Positions 1 through 8,780 of a DNA stretch of 64,000 nucleotides are shown here, in pieces. The notes below the pieces were generated by a model. It had not been told where the DNA came from and did no database searches. It saw only the letters and a program-made list of their open reading frames with translations. The first letter of the stretch is position 1; each line of letters opens with the position of its first letter. The DNA comes from an uncultured bacterium (GTDB taxonomy: Bacteria > Verrucomicrobiota > Kiritimatiellia > PWTM01): NCBI GenBank assembly GCA_938010045.1, contig CALLFZ010000033.1:21979-85978 (forward strand). The letters are read 5' to 3'. Made by a program: the position numbers and the translations under genes.

Positions 1-540
1 GACCTCACCCCGCCCTGGCGCGAGGCGACCTACGCCGCGTTGATCCGCGAGGCCGCCGGCGACGACTGGGACCGCCTCAGCCTCGACGAGGCGCGCGAGC
101 GGGCGCGCTCCCTCGGCCTCACCGTGCCGCCCGACTGGGACCGCGCCGCGATCACGCACGAAATCTACGAGAAAATCGTCGAGCGCTCGCTCGTGAACCC
201 CACGTTCGTCACCCGCCTGCCCGCCGCGCTCATTCCTCTCGCACGCCCCTGCGAAGACGACCCCGCCTGCGCGGATGTCTTCGAACTCGTGATCGGTGGC
301 CGCGAGATCGCGCCGGCCTACAACGAGCTGAACGATCCGCTTGAGCAGCGCCGTCGGTTCGAGGAGCAAGCCGGGGGCGATCCTTCCCATGTGGATGAGG
401 ACTTTCTCGAAGCACTCGAGTACGGCATGCCGCCCGCCGGCGGCATGGGGGTGGGCATGGACCGGCTCGTGATGCTGCTGACCGGGCAGGATTCCATCCG
501 CGATGTGCTGCTCTTCCCCCACCTGAAGCCGCACGGATGA
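1..540 (+). CDS. lysS: Lysyl-tRNA synthetase (class II), C-terminal part
   Basis: The gene is cut by the left edge of the window; about 179 C-terminal residues are visible. The enzyme charges tRNA-Lys with lysine in the cytosol. Visible class II signatures are NPTFVTRLP, the active-site strand [19 protein letters not shown] and motif 3, [16 protein letters not shown], which contacts ATP with its arginine. The protein ends in FPHLKPHG, close to the usual LysRS C-terminus, so the 3' end is complete. Its stop codon overlaps the start of the Lol permease (ATGA), indicating translational coupling. LysS next to lolCD is a common arrangement. Confidence 0.95.
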   Translation, partial: DLTPPWREATYAALIREAAGDDWDRLSLDEARERARSLGLTVPPDWDRAAITHEIYEKIVERSLVNPTFVTRLPAALIPLARPCEDDPACADVFELVIGGREIAPAYNELNDPLEQRRRFEEQAGGDPSHVDEDFLEALEYGMPPAGGMGVGMDRLVMLLTGQDSIRDVLLFPHLKPHG

Positions 541-1769
541 AGACGCCGTTGCCGGTGTCGCTCGTGCTCGCGCTCCGGTACCTCCGGCCGCGCCGCACGC
601 TCTTTTCGGTCATCACGGTCGTCTCGGTGCTCGGCGTGCTGATCGGAGTCGCGGTGCTGCTGATCGTGATCTCCGTGATGACGGGATTTGACCAGGTCTG
701 GCGCGACCGGATCCTCGGTTTCCAGGCGCACGTCACGCTCAGTGGCACCGGCCCGATCGAGGCCGACGCGCCGCTGCTGCGCTCGATCGAGTCGGCACCT
801 GGCGTGCTCGGCGCGGCGCCCTACGTGCAGGGGCTGGTATTCCTCTCGCGCGAGGGCCTCGTGAAGGAGGCGTTGCTGCGCGGCGTGGATCCGGCGCTCG
901 AGCGGCGCGTGAGCCGCGTGCCCGACTCCGTCGTCGAGGGCGCCTTCGATCCAGGACCCGGCCGCATCGTGATCGGCCGAGCCCTTGCGCGACAGCTCGG
1001 CGCGCGCGCGGGCGACACGCTCACGGTGCTCTCGCCCGTCAGCCTTGCGCGCGCTGGCTCGCTACGCCTACCGGAGGACCTCGTCGTCGCCGGCGTGTTC
1101 GAGGTCGGCATGTACGATCTCGATCTCGGCTACGCGTTCACCTCCCTCGCGGTCGCGCGCGACCTGTTCGGCTTCGACCGCGGCGTCCACGCGATCCAGG
1201 TGCGCACGGCCGACCCGAACCGCGCGCCCGAAGTGGCCGCCGCGCTCGCACCGCGCCTGCCCCCCGGCGTCGAGGCGCGCACCTGGATGGAGATCAACCG
1301 CCAGCTCTTCACGGTACTGCAGACCGAGAAACACATGATGTTCTTCCTGCTGATCTTCATCACCATCGTTGCCGCGTTCGGCATCACGAACACGCTGATC
1401 ACCGTCACGGTGCAGAAGACGCGCGAGATCGGCTTGCTCAAAGCCCTCGGTATGCCCTCCGGCGGCATCATGGCGATCTTTCTTTGGCAGGGCGCCATCG
1501 CGGGCGCGATTGGCACCGTCGCGGGGATTGGCGCCGGCCTTGCGGCACTTCACTGGCGTAACGATCTGCTGCGCTTTCTCAACCGCCAGTTCGGCGTCTC
1601 GCTGCTGCCGCCCGAGTTCTACCAACTGGCCGAGATCCCTTCCCGCACCCTCCCCTCCGATGTCGCGCTGATCGCGGGTTCGGTGCTCGTGATCTGTCTG
1701 CTGGCCGGGCTGCTGCCCGCCTGGCGCGCCGCACGCCTCGACCCAGCCGCCGCGCTGCGCTACGAGTAA
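537..1769 (+). CDS. lolC: Lipoprotein-releasing ABC transporter permease (LolC/LolE family)
   Basis: This is the inner-membrane permease of the Lol system, which extracts outer-membrane lipoproteins from the inner membrane for handover to LolA. The 410-residue protein has the family layout: one N-terminal membrane helix (about 20-48), a large periplasmic MacB-like domain (about 50-255), then three helices (about 262-290, 305-335, 370-395). The cytoplasmic coupling motif [15 protein letters not shown] follows helix 2, and the end [17 protein letters not shown] is typical. It starts inside the lysS stop codon, and lolD follows 8 bases downstream. Only one permease gene is present, so LolC and LolE are probably replaced by a homodimer (inference). 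An outer membrane is implied. Confidence 0.9.
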   Translation: MKTPLPVSLVLALRYLRPRRTLFSVITVVSVLGVLIGVAVLLIVISVMTGFDQVWRDRILGFQAHVTLSGTGPIEADAPLLRSIESAPGVLGAAPYVQGLVFLSREGLVKEALLRGVDPALERRVSRVPDSVVEGAFDPGPGRIVIGRALARQLGARAGDTLTVLSPVSLARAGSLRLPEDLVVAGVFEVGMYDLDLGYAFTSLAVARDLFGFDRGVHAIQVRTADPNRAPEVAAALAPRLPPGVEARTWMEINRQLFTVLQTEKHMMFFLLIFITIVAAFGITNTLITVTVQKTREIGLLKALGMPSGGIMAIFLWQGAIAGAIGTVAGIGAGLAALHWRNDLLRFLNRQFGVSLLPPEFYQLAEIPSRTLPSDVALIAGSVLVICLLAGLLPAWRAARLDPAAALRYE

Positions 1770-1777
1770 GTCCCACG

Positions 1778-2506
1778 ATGCCGCCGCCCGCCCCCACCAC
1801 GCCCCGGATCGAAGCCAGCGGCCTCTGTCGCCGCTTCGAGATCGGCCCCCGGACGATCGAGGTGTTGCGCGGCGTGGACCTCGCCGTCGCGCCCGGCGAG
1901 CGGCTCGCGGTCATCGGCGCTAGCGGTTCGGGCAAGACCACCCTGCTGCACATCCTCGCGGGCCTCGACCGCCCCACAGCCGGCGTTGCGCGGCTGGACG
2001 GGTGCGACCTCTACGCGATGAGCGACGGCGCGCGCGCCGCACTCCGCCAGCGCCGCATCGGCCTTGTCTTCCAGGCCTATCACCTGCTGCCCGAACTCTC
2101 CGTGCTCGACAACGTGCTGCTGCCCGCGCGCATCGGCCGCATCCGGTCCGCGGAGTTCGCCGCGGTGCGGCGCCGCGCACGCGATCTGCTTGAGCGCGTC
2201 GGCCTCGCCGATCGCGCTGACCACCGCCCGAACGAGCTGTCCGGCGGCGAACAGCAACGCGTGGCCCTCGCCCGGGCGCTGATGAACGACCCGGATGTCG
2301 TCTTCGCCGACGAACCCACGGGCAATTTGGACTCCGAAAGCGGCGAGGCGGTGCTACGATGCCTCTTCGAACTCTCGGCGGGCCCGCAGCGGACCGTCAT
2401 CCTGGTTACGCACAACCCGGAGATTGCCGCCCGCTGCGACCGAACGGTTCACTTGCGCGACGGCCGGATCGAGTCGTCCCCGATCGCGCCCATTGCCCCC
2501 CACTAA
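1778..2506 (+). CDS. lolD: Lipoprotein-releasing ABC transporter ATP-binding protein
   Basis: This is the cytoplasmic ATPase that powers the adjacent Lol permease. The 242-residue protein has Walker A GASGSGKTT (about 48-56), a Q-loop in VFQAYHLLPELSV, the signature LSGGEQQRVALARAL (about 153-167), Walker B DVVFADEPTG and an H-loop in VILVTHNPE. The HLLPELSVLDNVLLP stretch is characteristic of the LolD/MacB group. It lies 8 bases after the permease and no SD is evident. It is the last gene of the lysS-lolC-lolD run and is followed by a convergent intergenic region. Confidence 0.93.
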   Translation: MPPPAPTTPRIEASGLCRRFEIGPRTIEVLRGVDLAVAPGERLAVIGASGSGKTTLLHILAGLDRPTAGVARLDGCDLYAMSDGARAALRQRRIGLVFQAYHLLPELSVLDNVLLPARIGRIRSAEFAAVRRRARDLLERVGLADRADHRPNELSGGEQQRVALARALMNDPDVVFADEPTGNLDSESGEAVLRCLFELSAGPQRTVILVTHNPEIAARCDRTVHLRDGRIESSPIAPIAPH

Positions 2507-2856
2507 CGGAGATTCGCCGCCGCGGGCGGTCGAGGCCGTGGCCGGCGCCGCCCAGCGGCGCGGCCGAGCGCGTGACGCCCGGCGCAAGGGAGGGCCCGCG
2601 GCCTCGCGGGCCGTCGGTCGAAGCCGGGACCTGCGTCCCTCCTGTCGCGACCTTCATTCGCCGGGGCCGCACCCCATTCGCGGCGGTCACCGACCCCACG
2701 CACCGCTGGTGCTGGGTCCCCAGGCGGTCGCCGTCTGCGTCCTTGAGAATGCGATGCCCATCGCAACGCGACGCCGCGGTGGACCGCGCCGGCCGCGCGC
2801 TCACGAGCGCCGCACTTCGTCGTTCGGCGGACCCGCTGTCATCGGCTCCCGCGCGG
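2507..2856. other. Convergent intergenic region with a GC hairpin
   Basis: This stretch lies between the 3' ends of lolD (+) and holB (-). No coding signal of its own is convincing. A perfect 8-bp inverted repeat with a 4-base loop (ggcccgcg gcct cgcgggcc) lies at 2593-2612 and could end transcripts in either direction, although no T-run follows it. Confidence 0.4.
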
Positions 2857-3843
2857 TCAAGCATCACGGAAGAACGCCCAGAGCGCCGAGGCTTCGCCGA
2901 GGTTGAGATGGAGCCGGTGCTCCAGCGCGTCCAGTTGCCGAAGCCGCTCGCGAATGCCGCGCACGCCAGCTCGCCGGGCCTCGGCGGCAAGCGCCTCGGC
3001 GTGCTCGCGATGGCGCAGGTGCTCGGCCGCAACACCGAACGCCAGCGCGAGCGCGTCGCGCTCCCAGGCCTGCCACTCTGCGAGAAACGCCGCGCGCAAC
3101 TCGAGCCACGCGGCACGGGCGCGCGCCTCCTCCACGGCGGTGTCCGCCGGTGCTGCGTCGTCGCCTGAAGCTTCCTGCTCGATGTGCTTCGCTGCCTCCT
3201 CCCAGAGCGACGCCATCCGCGCGGCGGCCGAATGACGACGCTCGGGCGAGTCGTTCGCCGCCAGATCGGCCAGCAGCCCGAGGAACCGCGTCCGCCACGG
3301 TTCGGGTGGAGACATGTCCGCCGGCAATGCGATTCTCTGGCAGCGAGAGAGGACCGTCGCCGGAATCTGGTGTGACGCATCGGAGACGAGCAGGAGCAGC
3401 GTCGAGGGGGGCGGCTCTTCCAGCGTCTTCAACAGTGCGTTCGCGGCCGGCAGCGTGAGCCGGTCGGCCGCCAACACCACCGCCGCCTTCCATCCGCCCT
3501 CCACCGCCGCGCGCGAGAGCGGCTCGATGAGTCCGAACCGAACGCCGGGATCGCTCTGGGGGCTCATCGGATCGCCGATCGTGATCCGCCGGCTGCGACT
3601 CTCGGGCTCGAGCCAATGGACATCCACGTGGGCGCGCCGTTCCACCAGCCGGCAGCCGCGGCACGTGCCACAAGCACGGCCGGGCTGGACGCAGAACACG
3701 AGCTGCAGCATCTGGACCGCCGCACGAAGCCCCTCCCGTCTCGGCGAACCCATTATCAAATAGGCGGGAGCCAGCCGGCCGCTCCGCGCCGCCTCCTGCA
3801 GCGCAGCCCATCCGGGAATCCGGACCTCAAGCGAAGAGGACAC
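2857..3843 (-). CDS. holB: DNA polymerase III delta' subunit
   Basis: Delta' is the stator subunit of the clamp loader that places the beta clamp on primed DNA. The 328-residue protein keeps the AAA+ fold but has a degenerate Walker A (GSPRREGL), as expected for non-ATPase delta'. It has a zinc-binding cysteine cluster (ACGTCRGC, near 57-64), the conserved NALLKTLEEPP and the arginine-finger segment LSRCQRI. The C-terminal part is less conserved, helical and Ala/Arg-rich. The start is GTG at 3843, inside the 3' end of tmk (17-base overlap), so it is the third gene of a cysS-tmk-holB operon. tmk-holB adjacency is widespread in bacteria. Confidence 0.9.
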   Translation of the reverse strand: MSSSLEVRIPGWAALQEAARSGRLAPAYLIMGSPRREGLRAAVQMLQLVFCVQPGRACGTCRGCRLVERRAHVDVHWLEPESRSRRITIGDPMSPQSDPGVRFGLIEPLSRAAVEGGWKAAVVLAADRLTLPAANALLKTLEEPPPSTLLLLVSDASHQIPATVLSRCQRIALPADMSPPEPWRTRFLGLLADLAANDSPERRHSAAARMASLWEEAAKHIEQEASGDDAAPADTAVEEARARAAWLELRAAFLAEWQAWERDALALAFGVAAEHLRHREHAEALAAEARRAGVRGIRERLRQLDALEHRLHLNLGEASALWAFFRDA

Positions 3844-4471
3844 GTTCGACCTCGAACCACACTGCGGCCTCGACCTCGTCCTCCGGCGCCGCGGCGGAAA
3901 TCACCCGGCACCGCGCCGGCTCGCGGCGCGCCAGTTCAAGATAACCGGCCCGCACCTGTTCGTGGAATTCGGTGCGCTCGCGTTCCATCCGGTCGGGGCC
4001 GCCGCCCGTCTCGCGCTCGCGTTGCGCCCGCCGCCGTCGTCCCTCCTCCGGCGCGATGTCGAGGATCAGGGTCAGATCGGGCCAGACGCGGTCCACCGCG
4101 AACCGGTGCACCGCGGCGACCGCCTCGAGATCAAGCCCGCGCGCGATGCCTTGGTATACGGTCGTCGAGTCCGCAAAGCGGTCCGCGACCACCCAGATGC
4201 CCGCCTCGAGGGCCGGCGAGATGACACGGCGCACGAGCTGCGCGCGACTGGCCGAGAAGAGCAACAGCTCGGCCTCTGCGCAGAGTGGCTCGCGGAATTC
4301 CTCGTGCTGCAGGATGCGGCGAATCGCCTCCCCGGCCTCCGTGCCGCCGGGCTCGCGGGTGGCCACCACCGAGACACCTCGCCGCTCGAGCCGCGCGATG
4401 AGCCGCCGCGCCTGCGTGCTCTTCCCAGCGCCGTCGGGTCCTTCGATCGAAATGAACCTCCCGCGCCTCAT
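3827..4471 (-). CDS. tmk: Thymidylate kinase
   Basis: This enzyme phosphorylates dTMP to dTDP in dTTP synthesis. The 214 residues begin MRRGRFISIEGPDGAGKSTQ, which carries the P-loop GPDGAGKST. The DRX motif is visible in VVADRFADSTTVYQG, and TREPGGTEAGEAIR is the classic substrate-binding loop. The lid region EEGRRRRAQRERETG is arginine-rich. The ATG lies 3 bases after the cysS stop, and the end overlaps holB by 17 bases, so the three are probably cotranscribed. Confidence 0.95.
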   Translation of the reverse strand: MRRGRFISIEGPDGAGKSTQARRLIARLERRGVSVVATREPGGTEAGEAIRRILQHEEFREPLCAEAELLLFSASRAQLVRRVISPALEAGIWVVADRFADSTTVYQGIARGLDLEAVAAVHRFAVDRVWPDLTLILDIAPEEGRRRRAQRERETGGGPDRMERERTEFHEQVRAGYLELARREPARCRVISAAAPEDEVEAAVWFEVERVLFA

Positions 4472-4474
4472 CGT

Positions 4475-5881
4475 TCAGCGGCGCCGCAGCTTCGGCCCCT
4501 GGGGGGTATCCTGCACGATCCAGCCCCTCGCGGCGATCTCCGCGCGCAGCCGGTCCGCCTCGGCCCAATCGCGCGCCGCGCGCGCGACCTCGCGCCGCCG
4601 GAGGAGCTCCTGCACCGCCGCCTCGCCATCCTCCTCCCCGTCGCCGTCCGGCCGCAGGACGGCCAGCACGCGATCCCACTCGTCCAGCAACGCCAGCACC
4701 GCCGCGGCGCCCGCGGGCGCGAGGGCGTTCGCGTCCATCGCCCGATGCCCATCGCGCACGAGGTCGAACAGCACACCGAGCGCGCCGGAGATGTTCAAGT
4801 CATCGGCGAGCGCGTCATGGAACGCGGCGCGCGCGCCGGCCGCCCATTCGGGCGCCGCGCCTGGCGAGGCGCCGGCGGCGACCGTCTCGAGCCGCTCGCG
4901 GAACTCGTCGAGCCGCCGAAGCGCGGCGCGCGCGGCGCCGAGCGAATCGAACGTGAAGTTCAGGCTCTGCCGGTAGTGGGTGCCGAGCAGCACGTACCGC
5001 ACCTCGCGGCCGGTCCAGCCCCGCTGGAGCAGATCGCGGAGCGTGAAGAAGTTGTTCAGCGACTTTGACATCTTCCGCCCCTCAACGATTAGGTGTGCGC
5101 AGTGCAGCCAGAACCGTGCCAGTGGCCGGCCCGTCGCCGCCTCGCTCTGCGCGATCTCGTCCTCGTGGTGCGGAAAGATATTGTCCTGGCCGCCGGTGTG
5201 AATATCGAAGCTCTCGCCGAGATAGCGCATGCTCATCGCGGAACACTCGATGTGCCAGCCCGGCCGCCCGCGGCCCCACGGCGAATCCCAGGCGACGTCG
5301 CCGTCGGCTTCGTCCCAGGCCTTCCACAGCGCGAAGTCGCCGACATGCTCCTTCTCGTACTCGTCCTGCGCCACGCGCGCGCCGGGCTTGAGCCCTGAGA
5401 GGTCGAGCCGCGCGAGCCGCCCGTAGGCCGGGAAGCGCTCAATCCGAAAGTACACGGAGCCGTCGTCGGACTTGTAGGCGTAGCCACCCGCGATGAGCCG
5501 CTCGATCAGCCGGATCATGTCGGGCACATGCGCGGTCGCGGCCGGATAGTGCTCGGCCCGCTCGATGCGGAGCGCGTCGAGGTCCTCGAAGAACGCCGTA
5601 GTGTAGCGCGCGGTGTACTCGCGCAGCGGTAGGCCCGCCGCGCGGGACTTGCGGATGGTCTTGTCGTCCACGTCGGTGAGGTTCATCACCTGCCGCACGT
5701 CCCAGCCGTGGAACTTGAGGACGCGGCGCAGCAGGTCCTCGAACACGTACGCACGGAAATTGCCGATGTGCGCGTAGTCGTGGACGGTCGGGCCGCAGGT
5801 GTACATACGCACGGTTGCGCCGTCCATCGGCTCGAACGGCTCGACCGTGCGCGTCAGCGTGTTGAACAACCGGGGTTGCAT
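4475..5881 (-). CDS. cysS: Cysteinyl-tRNA synthetase
   Basis: This class I synthetase charges tRNA-Cys. The chosen ATG gives 468 residues beginning MQPRLFNTLTRTVEPF, the normal length for the family; the frame stays open for another 112 codons upstream, but that translation is unlike CysRS. Visible signatures are CGPTVHDYAHIGN (HIGH-type motif and zinc cysteine), WHIECSAMS, GGQDNIFPHHEDEIAQSEA (zinc ligands) and the KMSKS loop in EGRKMSKSLNNFFTL. A GTG at 5896 (VNANAMQ) is an alternative start and lies closer to the promoter-like pair at 5914-5943. It is the first gene of cysS-tmk-holB. Confidence 0.95.
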   Translation of the reverse strand: MQPRLFNTLTRTVEPFEPMDGATVRMYTCGPTVHDYAHIGNFRAYVFEDLLRRVLKFHGWDVRQVMNLTDVDDKTIRKSRAAGLPLREYTARYTTAFFEDLDALRIERAEHYPAATAHVPDMIRLIERLIAGGYAYKSDDGSVYFRIERFPAYGRLARLDLSGLKPGARVAQDEYEKEHVGDFALWKAWDEADGDVAWDSPWGRGRPGWHIECSAMSMRYLGESFDIHTGGQDNIFPHHEDEIAQSEAATGRPLARFWLHCAHLIVEGRKMSKSLNNFFTLRDLLQRGWTGREVRYVLLGTHYRQSLNFTFDSLGAARAALRRLDEFRERLETVAAGASPGAAPEWAAGARAAFHDALADDLNISGALGVLFDLVRDGHRAMDANALAPAGAAAVLALLDEWDRVLAVLRPDGDGEEDGEAAVQELLRRREVARAARDWAEADRLRAEIAARGWIVQDTPQGPKLRRR

Positions 5882-5913
5882 TGCATTGGCATTCACATCG
5901 CGATTGTGCGGCC

Positions 5914-5943
5914 ATCGTAGCGCGCCAGGCCGCAGCGGCGCAA
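5914..5943 (-). promoter_or_regulatory. Putative sigma70-type promoter of cysS-tmk-holB
   Basis: Read on the minus strand, TTGCGC (5943-5938) and TACGAT (5919-5914) are separated by 18 bases. The same pair with the same spacing stands before the glycosyltransferase at 35017. The predicted start of transcription is about 10-26 bases from the possible start codons, leaving almost no leader. Confidence 0.45.
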
Positions 5944-5958
5944 TCGGCCGGCCCCTCC

Positions 5959-6834
5959 TCAGCGGTGCACGAGCCAAGCGGCAACCGCGGCCCACGCAGC
6001 GACCGTCGCCAGCAGCGGCCGGTCGGACCATAGCGCGCGCTCCGGTCGCCCCCCCGCCTCGCCGCGCTGCACGAGCCACACATAGCGAAACACCCCCGCG
6101 ACGACGAACGGCAGCGTCCAGATCAGACGGTGACCACCAAACTTGCGGATCGTCTGCTCCGAAAGCGTATAGAGCGAGTAGCTGACGATGGTCGCGGCAG
6201 CCGCCATCTGCATCCACTGGTCCAGCACCGCCATCGGGCAGCCTGTGAGCGAGGCGCGGTGGCCGCCCGCTGCGTCCTCGAGCATGGCCGCCTCATGGCG
6301 ACGCTTCGCGATCGCGAGAAACAACGCCAGGTGAAATGCACAGACGAGCATCCAGGGCGACACCTCCACCTCGATCACCCATGCGCCCGTGAACGCGCGC
6401 AGCACGAACCCGGACGCCAACGCGATCACGTCCAGCACCGGGCGGCGCCGGAACACCGCATTGTAACCCGCCTGTAGCGCCCAGTAGGCCAGCACGCCGA
6501 CCATCAGCCGGCGACCCACCGCGGCCGCGATGCCGAGCGCGCCGAGCGCCACGAGCGCCCCGGCCAGCAACGCCTCGCCAACTCCAAGCTCACCCGAGGC
6601 CAGCGGCCGGCGCGCCTTCACCGGATGGCGGCGGTCGGCCTCGCGATCGAGCAGATCATTGGCCACATAGACTGCGCTCGAGGCCAAACAGAACGCCGCG
6701 CACGCCGCCAGCGCGCGCGCCACGGCGACAGGATCGCCCACCCGCCGCGCGAACATGAGACCCGCGAGCACCGCGGCGTTCTTCGTCCACTGCTCCGGCC
6801 GAAGGAGTCGGATCGCGCTGGCCCACCGGTTCAT
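5959..6834 (-). CDS. UbiA-family prenyltransferase, decaprenyl-phosphate phosphoribosyltransferase-like
   Basis: This is a polytopic membrane enzyme of the UbiA superfamily, which joins a polyprenyl chain to an acceptor. The 291 residues contain the first Asp-rich motif NDLLDREADRRHPVKARRP (about 58-76), whose HPxKxxRP extension is typical of the DPPR-synthase subgroup, and YNAVFRRRPVLDVIALASG, matching the second motif region. Seven to nine hydrophobic helices follow each other through the chain. In actinobacteria this subgroup makes decaprenylphosphoryl-phosphoribose for arabinan synthesis; here no epimerase partner is adjacent, so the product is unknown. The ATG at 6834 has no SD but has a promoter-like pair close upstream. 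Confidence 0.8.
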   Translation of the reverse strand: MNRWASAIRLLRPEQWTKNAAVLAGLMFARRVGDPVAVARALAACAAFCLASSAVYVANDLLDREADRRHPVKARRPLASGELGVGEALLAGALVALGALGIAAAVGRRLMVGVLAYWALQAGYNAVFRRRPVLDVIALASGFVLRAFTGAWVIEVEVSPWMLVCAFHLALFLAIAKRRHEAAMLEDAAGGHRASLTGCPMAVLDQWMQMAAAATIVSYSLYTLSEQTIRKFGGHRLIWTLPFVVAGVFRYVWLVQRGEAGGRPERALWSDRPLLATVAAWAAVAAWLVHR

Positions 6835-6849
6835 CGCGAGTTGTCGCAG

Positions 6850-6878
6850 CTTATCCGCGCCGTCGCCGGAAAGGTCAA
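6850..6878 (-). promoter_or_regulatory. Putative promoter of the UbiA-family gene
   Basis: On the minus strand TTGACC (6878-6873) and GATAAG (6855-6850) are 17 bases apart. The start codon at 6834 is only 15 bases from the -10, leaving room for a leader of under 10 bases. Confidence 0.4.
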
Positions 6879-7021
6879 GCGGATCGGCGAGTGGCTGCGG
6901 CCTCTCCCCGGGCGCGGACTACGGCCGAGCCGCGGCGCACCTCCCCGCAGGGGACGGCCGCGGGCGCGTCCGGTCCAAAGATTGGACGCCGCGAGGCGCT
7001 CAGCGCCGCCGACCACGCGGC

Positions 7022-7051
7022 TTGTCGGCCGCCGGCGATTCGGACTAGCTT
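7022..7051 (+). promoter_or_regulatory. Putative promoter of nadE
   Basis: TTGTCG (7022-7027) and TAGCTT (7046-7051) are 18 bases apart. The nadE ATG lies 7 bases after the -10, so the transcript would begin at or next to the start codon. No SD is present. Confidence 0.4.
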
Positions 7052-7058
7052 GAGCGGC

Positions 7059-8780
7059 ATGAACCGAATCGTCGTTGCGCTCGCGCAGATCAACCCCACC
7101 GTCGGCGCCCTGATTCCCAATGCTGACAAAGTCGTGCGGTTCACCGAGGAGGCGGTACGGCGGGGCGCCGAGGTGGTGGTCTTCCCAGAGATGTGCCTCG
7201 CCGGCTATCCGCCGGAGGACCTCGTGCTCAAGCCGCATTTCATCGAGGACTGCGGCGTCGAAATTGCTCGGCTCGCGGCGAGGCTGCCGCGCGAGCCGGT
7301 TGTGATCGTCGGGGCGCCGCAGCGCGGCGACGACCTGTCCGACCCGCGACCGTACAATGCCGCGTTCGTCTTCCACGGAGGATTTGTGCGCGGCGTCGGG
7401 CGCAAACAGGCGCTGGCTTCGTACGGCGTCTATGACGAGCGTCGCCTGTTCATACCCGGCCGCCGGCCGACCGTGCTACGACAGGGCCGCTCGGCGATCG
7501 GTATTCACATCTGCGAAGACTCGTGGAACACCTCCGCCGAGCCCTGCCGCGCCATGCGGGGCGGTCGGCTCGACCTGCTCGTGAACCTTGCCGCCTCGCC
7601 CTACCACCGGGGGCGCAGCCGCCAACGCGTCGCGATCCTGCGCGCGGCGGCGGCCGCGGTGGATGCGCCGGTGGCGATCGCGAACCTCATCGGCGGCCAG
7701 GACGAGCTGGTGTTCGATGGCGCGAGCTTCGCGGTGGACCCCACCGGCCGTGTGCTCGCGCAGGCGCGCGCGTTCTCCGAGGATCTGCTGATCGTCGAGG
7801 TGCCGGCTCGGTACCGCGCCGAGGACGCGGTGTTCCCCGAGTGCGAGCTGATCGAGACCGGCGCCGCCATCTCCGGCGCCACGAAGGACGAGGCCAGCGC
7901 CGGGCGGATGGAGCCCTGGCCCGACGGACCGGAAGAGGTGTACCGGGCGCTGTCGCTCGGACTGCGCGACTACGTGGACAAGAACGGGTTTCAGCGTTGC
8001 GTCGTTGCATTGAGCGGCGGGATTGACTCGTCGCTCGTCGCGACGATCGCGGCCGACGCGCTCGGGGCGGAGCGTGTGGTCGGCGTGACCATGCCTACCC
8101 GCTACACCTCGGCCGATACGCGCGCCGATGCCGAACGGGTCGCGCGCCACCTCGGCATCGAGTTCCGTGAAATCTGCATGGACAGCCTGTTCGAGGCGTT
8201 TCTGCGGCAGCTCTCCGGGCAGTGGATCGGCCGCCGCCCGGACGCCACAGAGGAGAACCTCCAGGCGCGGATCCGGTCCGTCGCGCTGATGGCGCTCTCG
8301 AACAAGTTCGGCTGGTTGGCACTTTCGTGCGGCAACAAGAGCGAGCTGGCGACGGGCTACTGCACGTTGTATGGCGACATGTCGGGCGGCTACACACTGC
8401 TGAAGGATGTGACGAAGACGCTCGTCTACGAGCTGGCGCGCTGGCGCAACGCTCGCGGGGGCCCGCCGCCGATTCCCGAATCCGTGATGGCGCGGCCACC
8501 CACCGCCGAGCTGCGACCGGGCCAGCGCGACGACGACACGCTGCCGCCGTATCGGGTGCTCGACCCGATCCTGGAGCTCTACGTCGAGCAGGATCTCTCG
8601 TTCGATCGGATTGTCGCGCGGGGATTTGATCCCGAGACCGTGCGCCGCGTGATCCGGATGGTGGACGCGGCCGAATACAAGCGGCGGCAGGGAGCGCCGG
8701 GCGTAAAGATCACGCCGAAAGCGTTTGGACGGGACCGATGCATGCCGATCACCAACCTGTACCGCGAACGCACCGGATGA
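7059..8780 (+). CDS. nadE: Glutamine-dependent NAD+ synthase
   Basis: The enzyme performs the last step of NAD synthesis, amidating deaminated NAD with ammonia released from glutamine. From the ATG at 7059 the product has 573 residues: an N-terminal nitrilase-type glutaminase domain (about 1-265) with the catalytic Glu in FPEMCLAGYPPEDL, Lys in GRKQAL and Cys in GIHICEDSWN, then a synthetase domain with the P-loop VVALSGGIDSSLVATIAADALG, GNKSELATGYCTLYGDMSGG and a C-terminal KRRQGAPGVKITPKAFGRDR. The frame is open 56 codons further upstream, but that part does not resemble the family and overlaps the divergent UbiA promoter region. Its stop overlaps the next start. Confidence 0.95.
   Translation: MNRIVVALAQINPTVGALIPNADKVVRFTEEAVRRGAEVVVFPEMCLAGYPPEDLVLKPHFIEDCGVEIARLAARLPREPVVIVGAPQRGDDLSDPRPYNAAFVFHGGFVRGVGRKQALASYGVYDERRLFIPGRRPTVLRQGRSAIGIHICEDSWNTSAEPCRAMRGGRLDLLVNLAASPYHRGRSRQRVAILRAAAAAVDAPVAIANLIGGQDELVFDGASFAVDPTGRVLAQARAFSEDLLIVEVPARYRAEDAVFPECELIETGAAISGATKDEASAGRMEPWPDGPEEVYRALSLGLRDYVDKNGFQRCVVALSGGIDSSLVATIAADALGAERVVGVTMPTRYTSADTRADAERVARHLGIEFREICMDSLFEAFLRQLSGQWIGRRPDATEENLQARIRSVALMALSNKFGWLALSCGNKSELATGYCTLYGDMSGGYTLLKDVTKTLVYELARWRNARGGPPPIPESVMARPPTAELRPGQRDDDTLPPYRVLDPILELYVEQDLSFDRIVARGFDPETVRRVIRMVDAAEYKRRQGAPGVKITPKAFGRDRCMPITNLYRERTG

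Noticed and set aside
2295..3168. Overlapping plus-strand frames of 200-270 codons between lolD and holB
   Set aside because: They run across the end of lolD and into antisense holB with Arg/Pro/Ser-rich translation and no motif.
5882..6217. A 112-residue N-terminal extension of CysRS
   Set aside because: Low-complexity Arg/Gly/Ala translation, overlaps the UbiA-family gene end and the promoter, and CysRS normally starts where the chosen ATG does.
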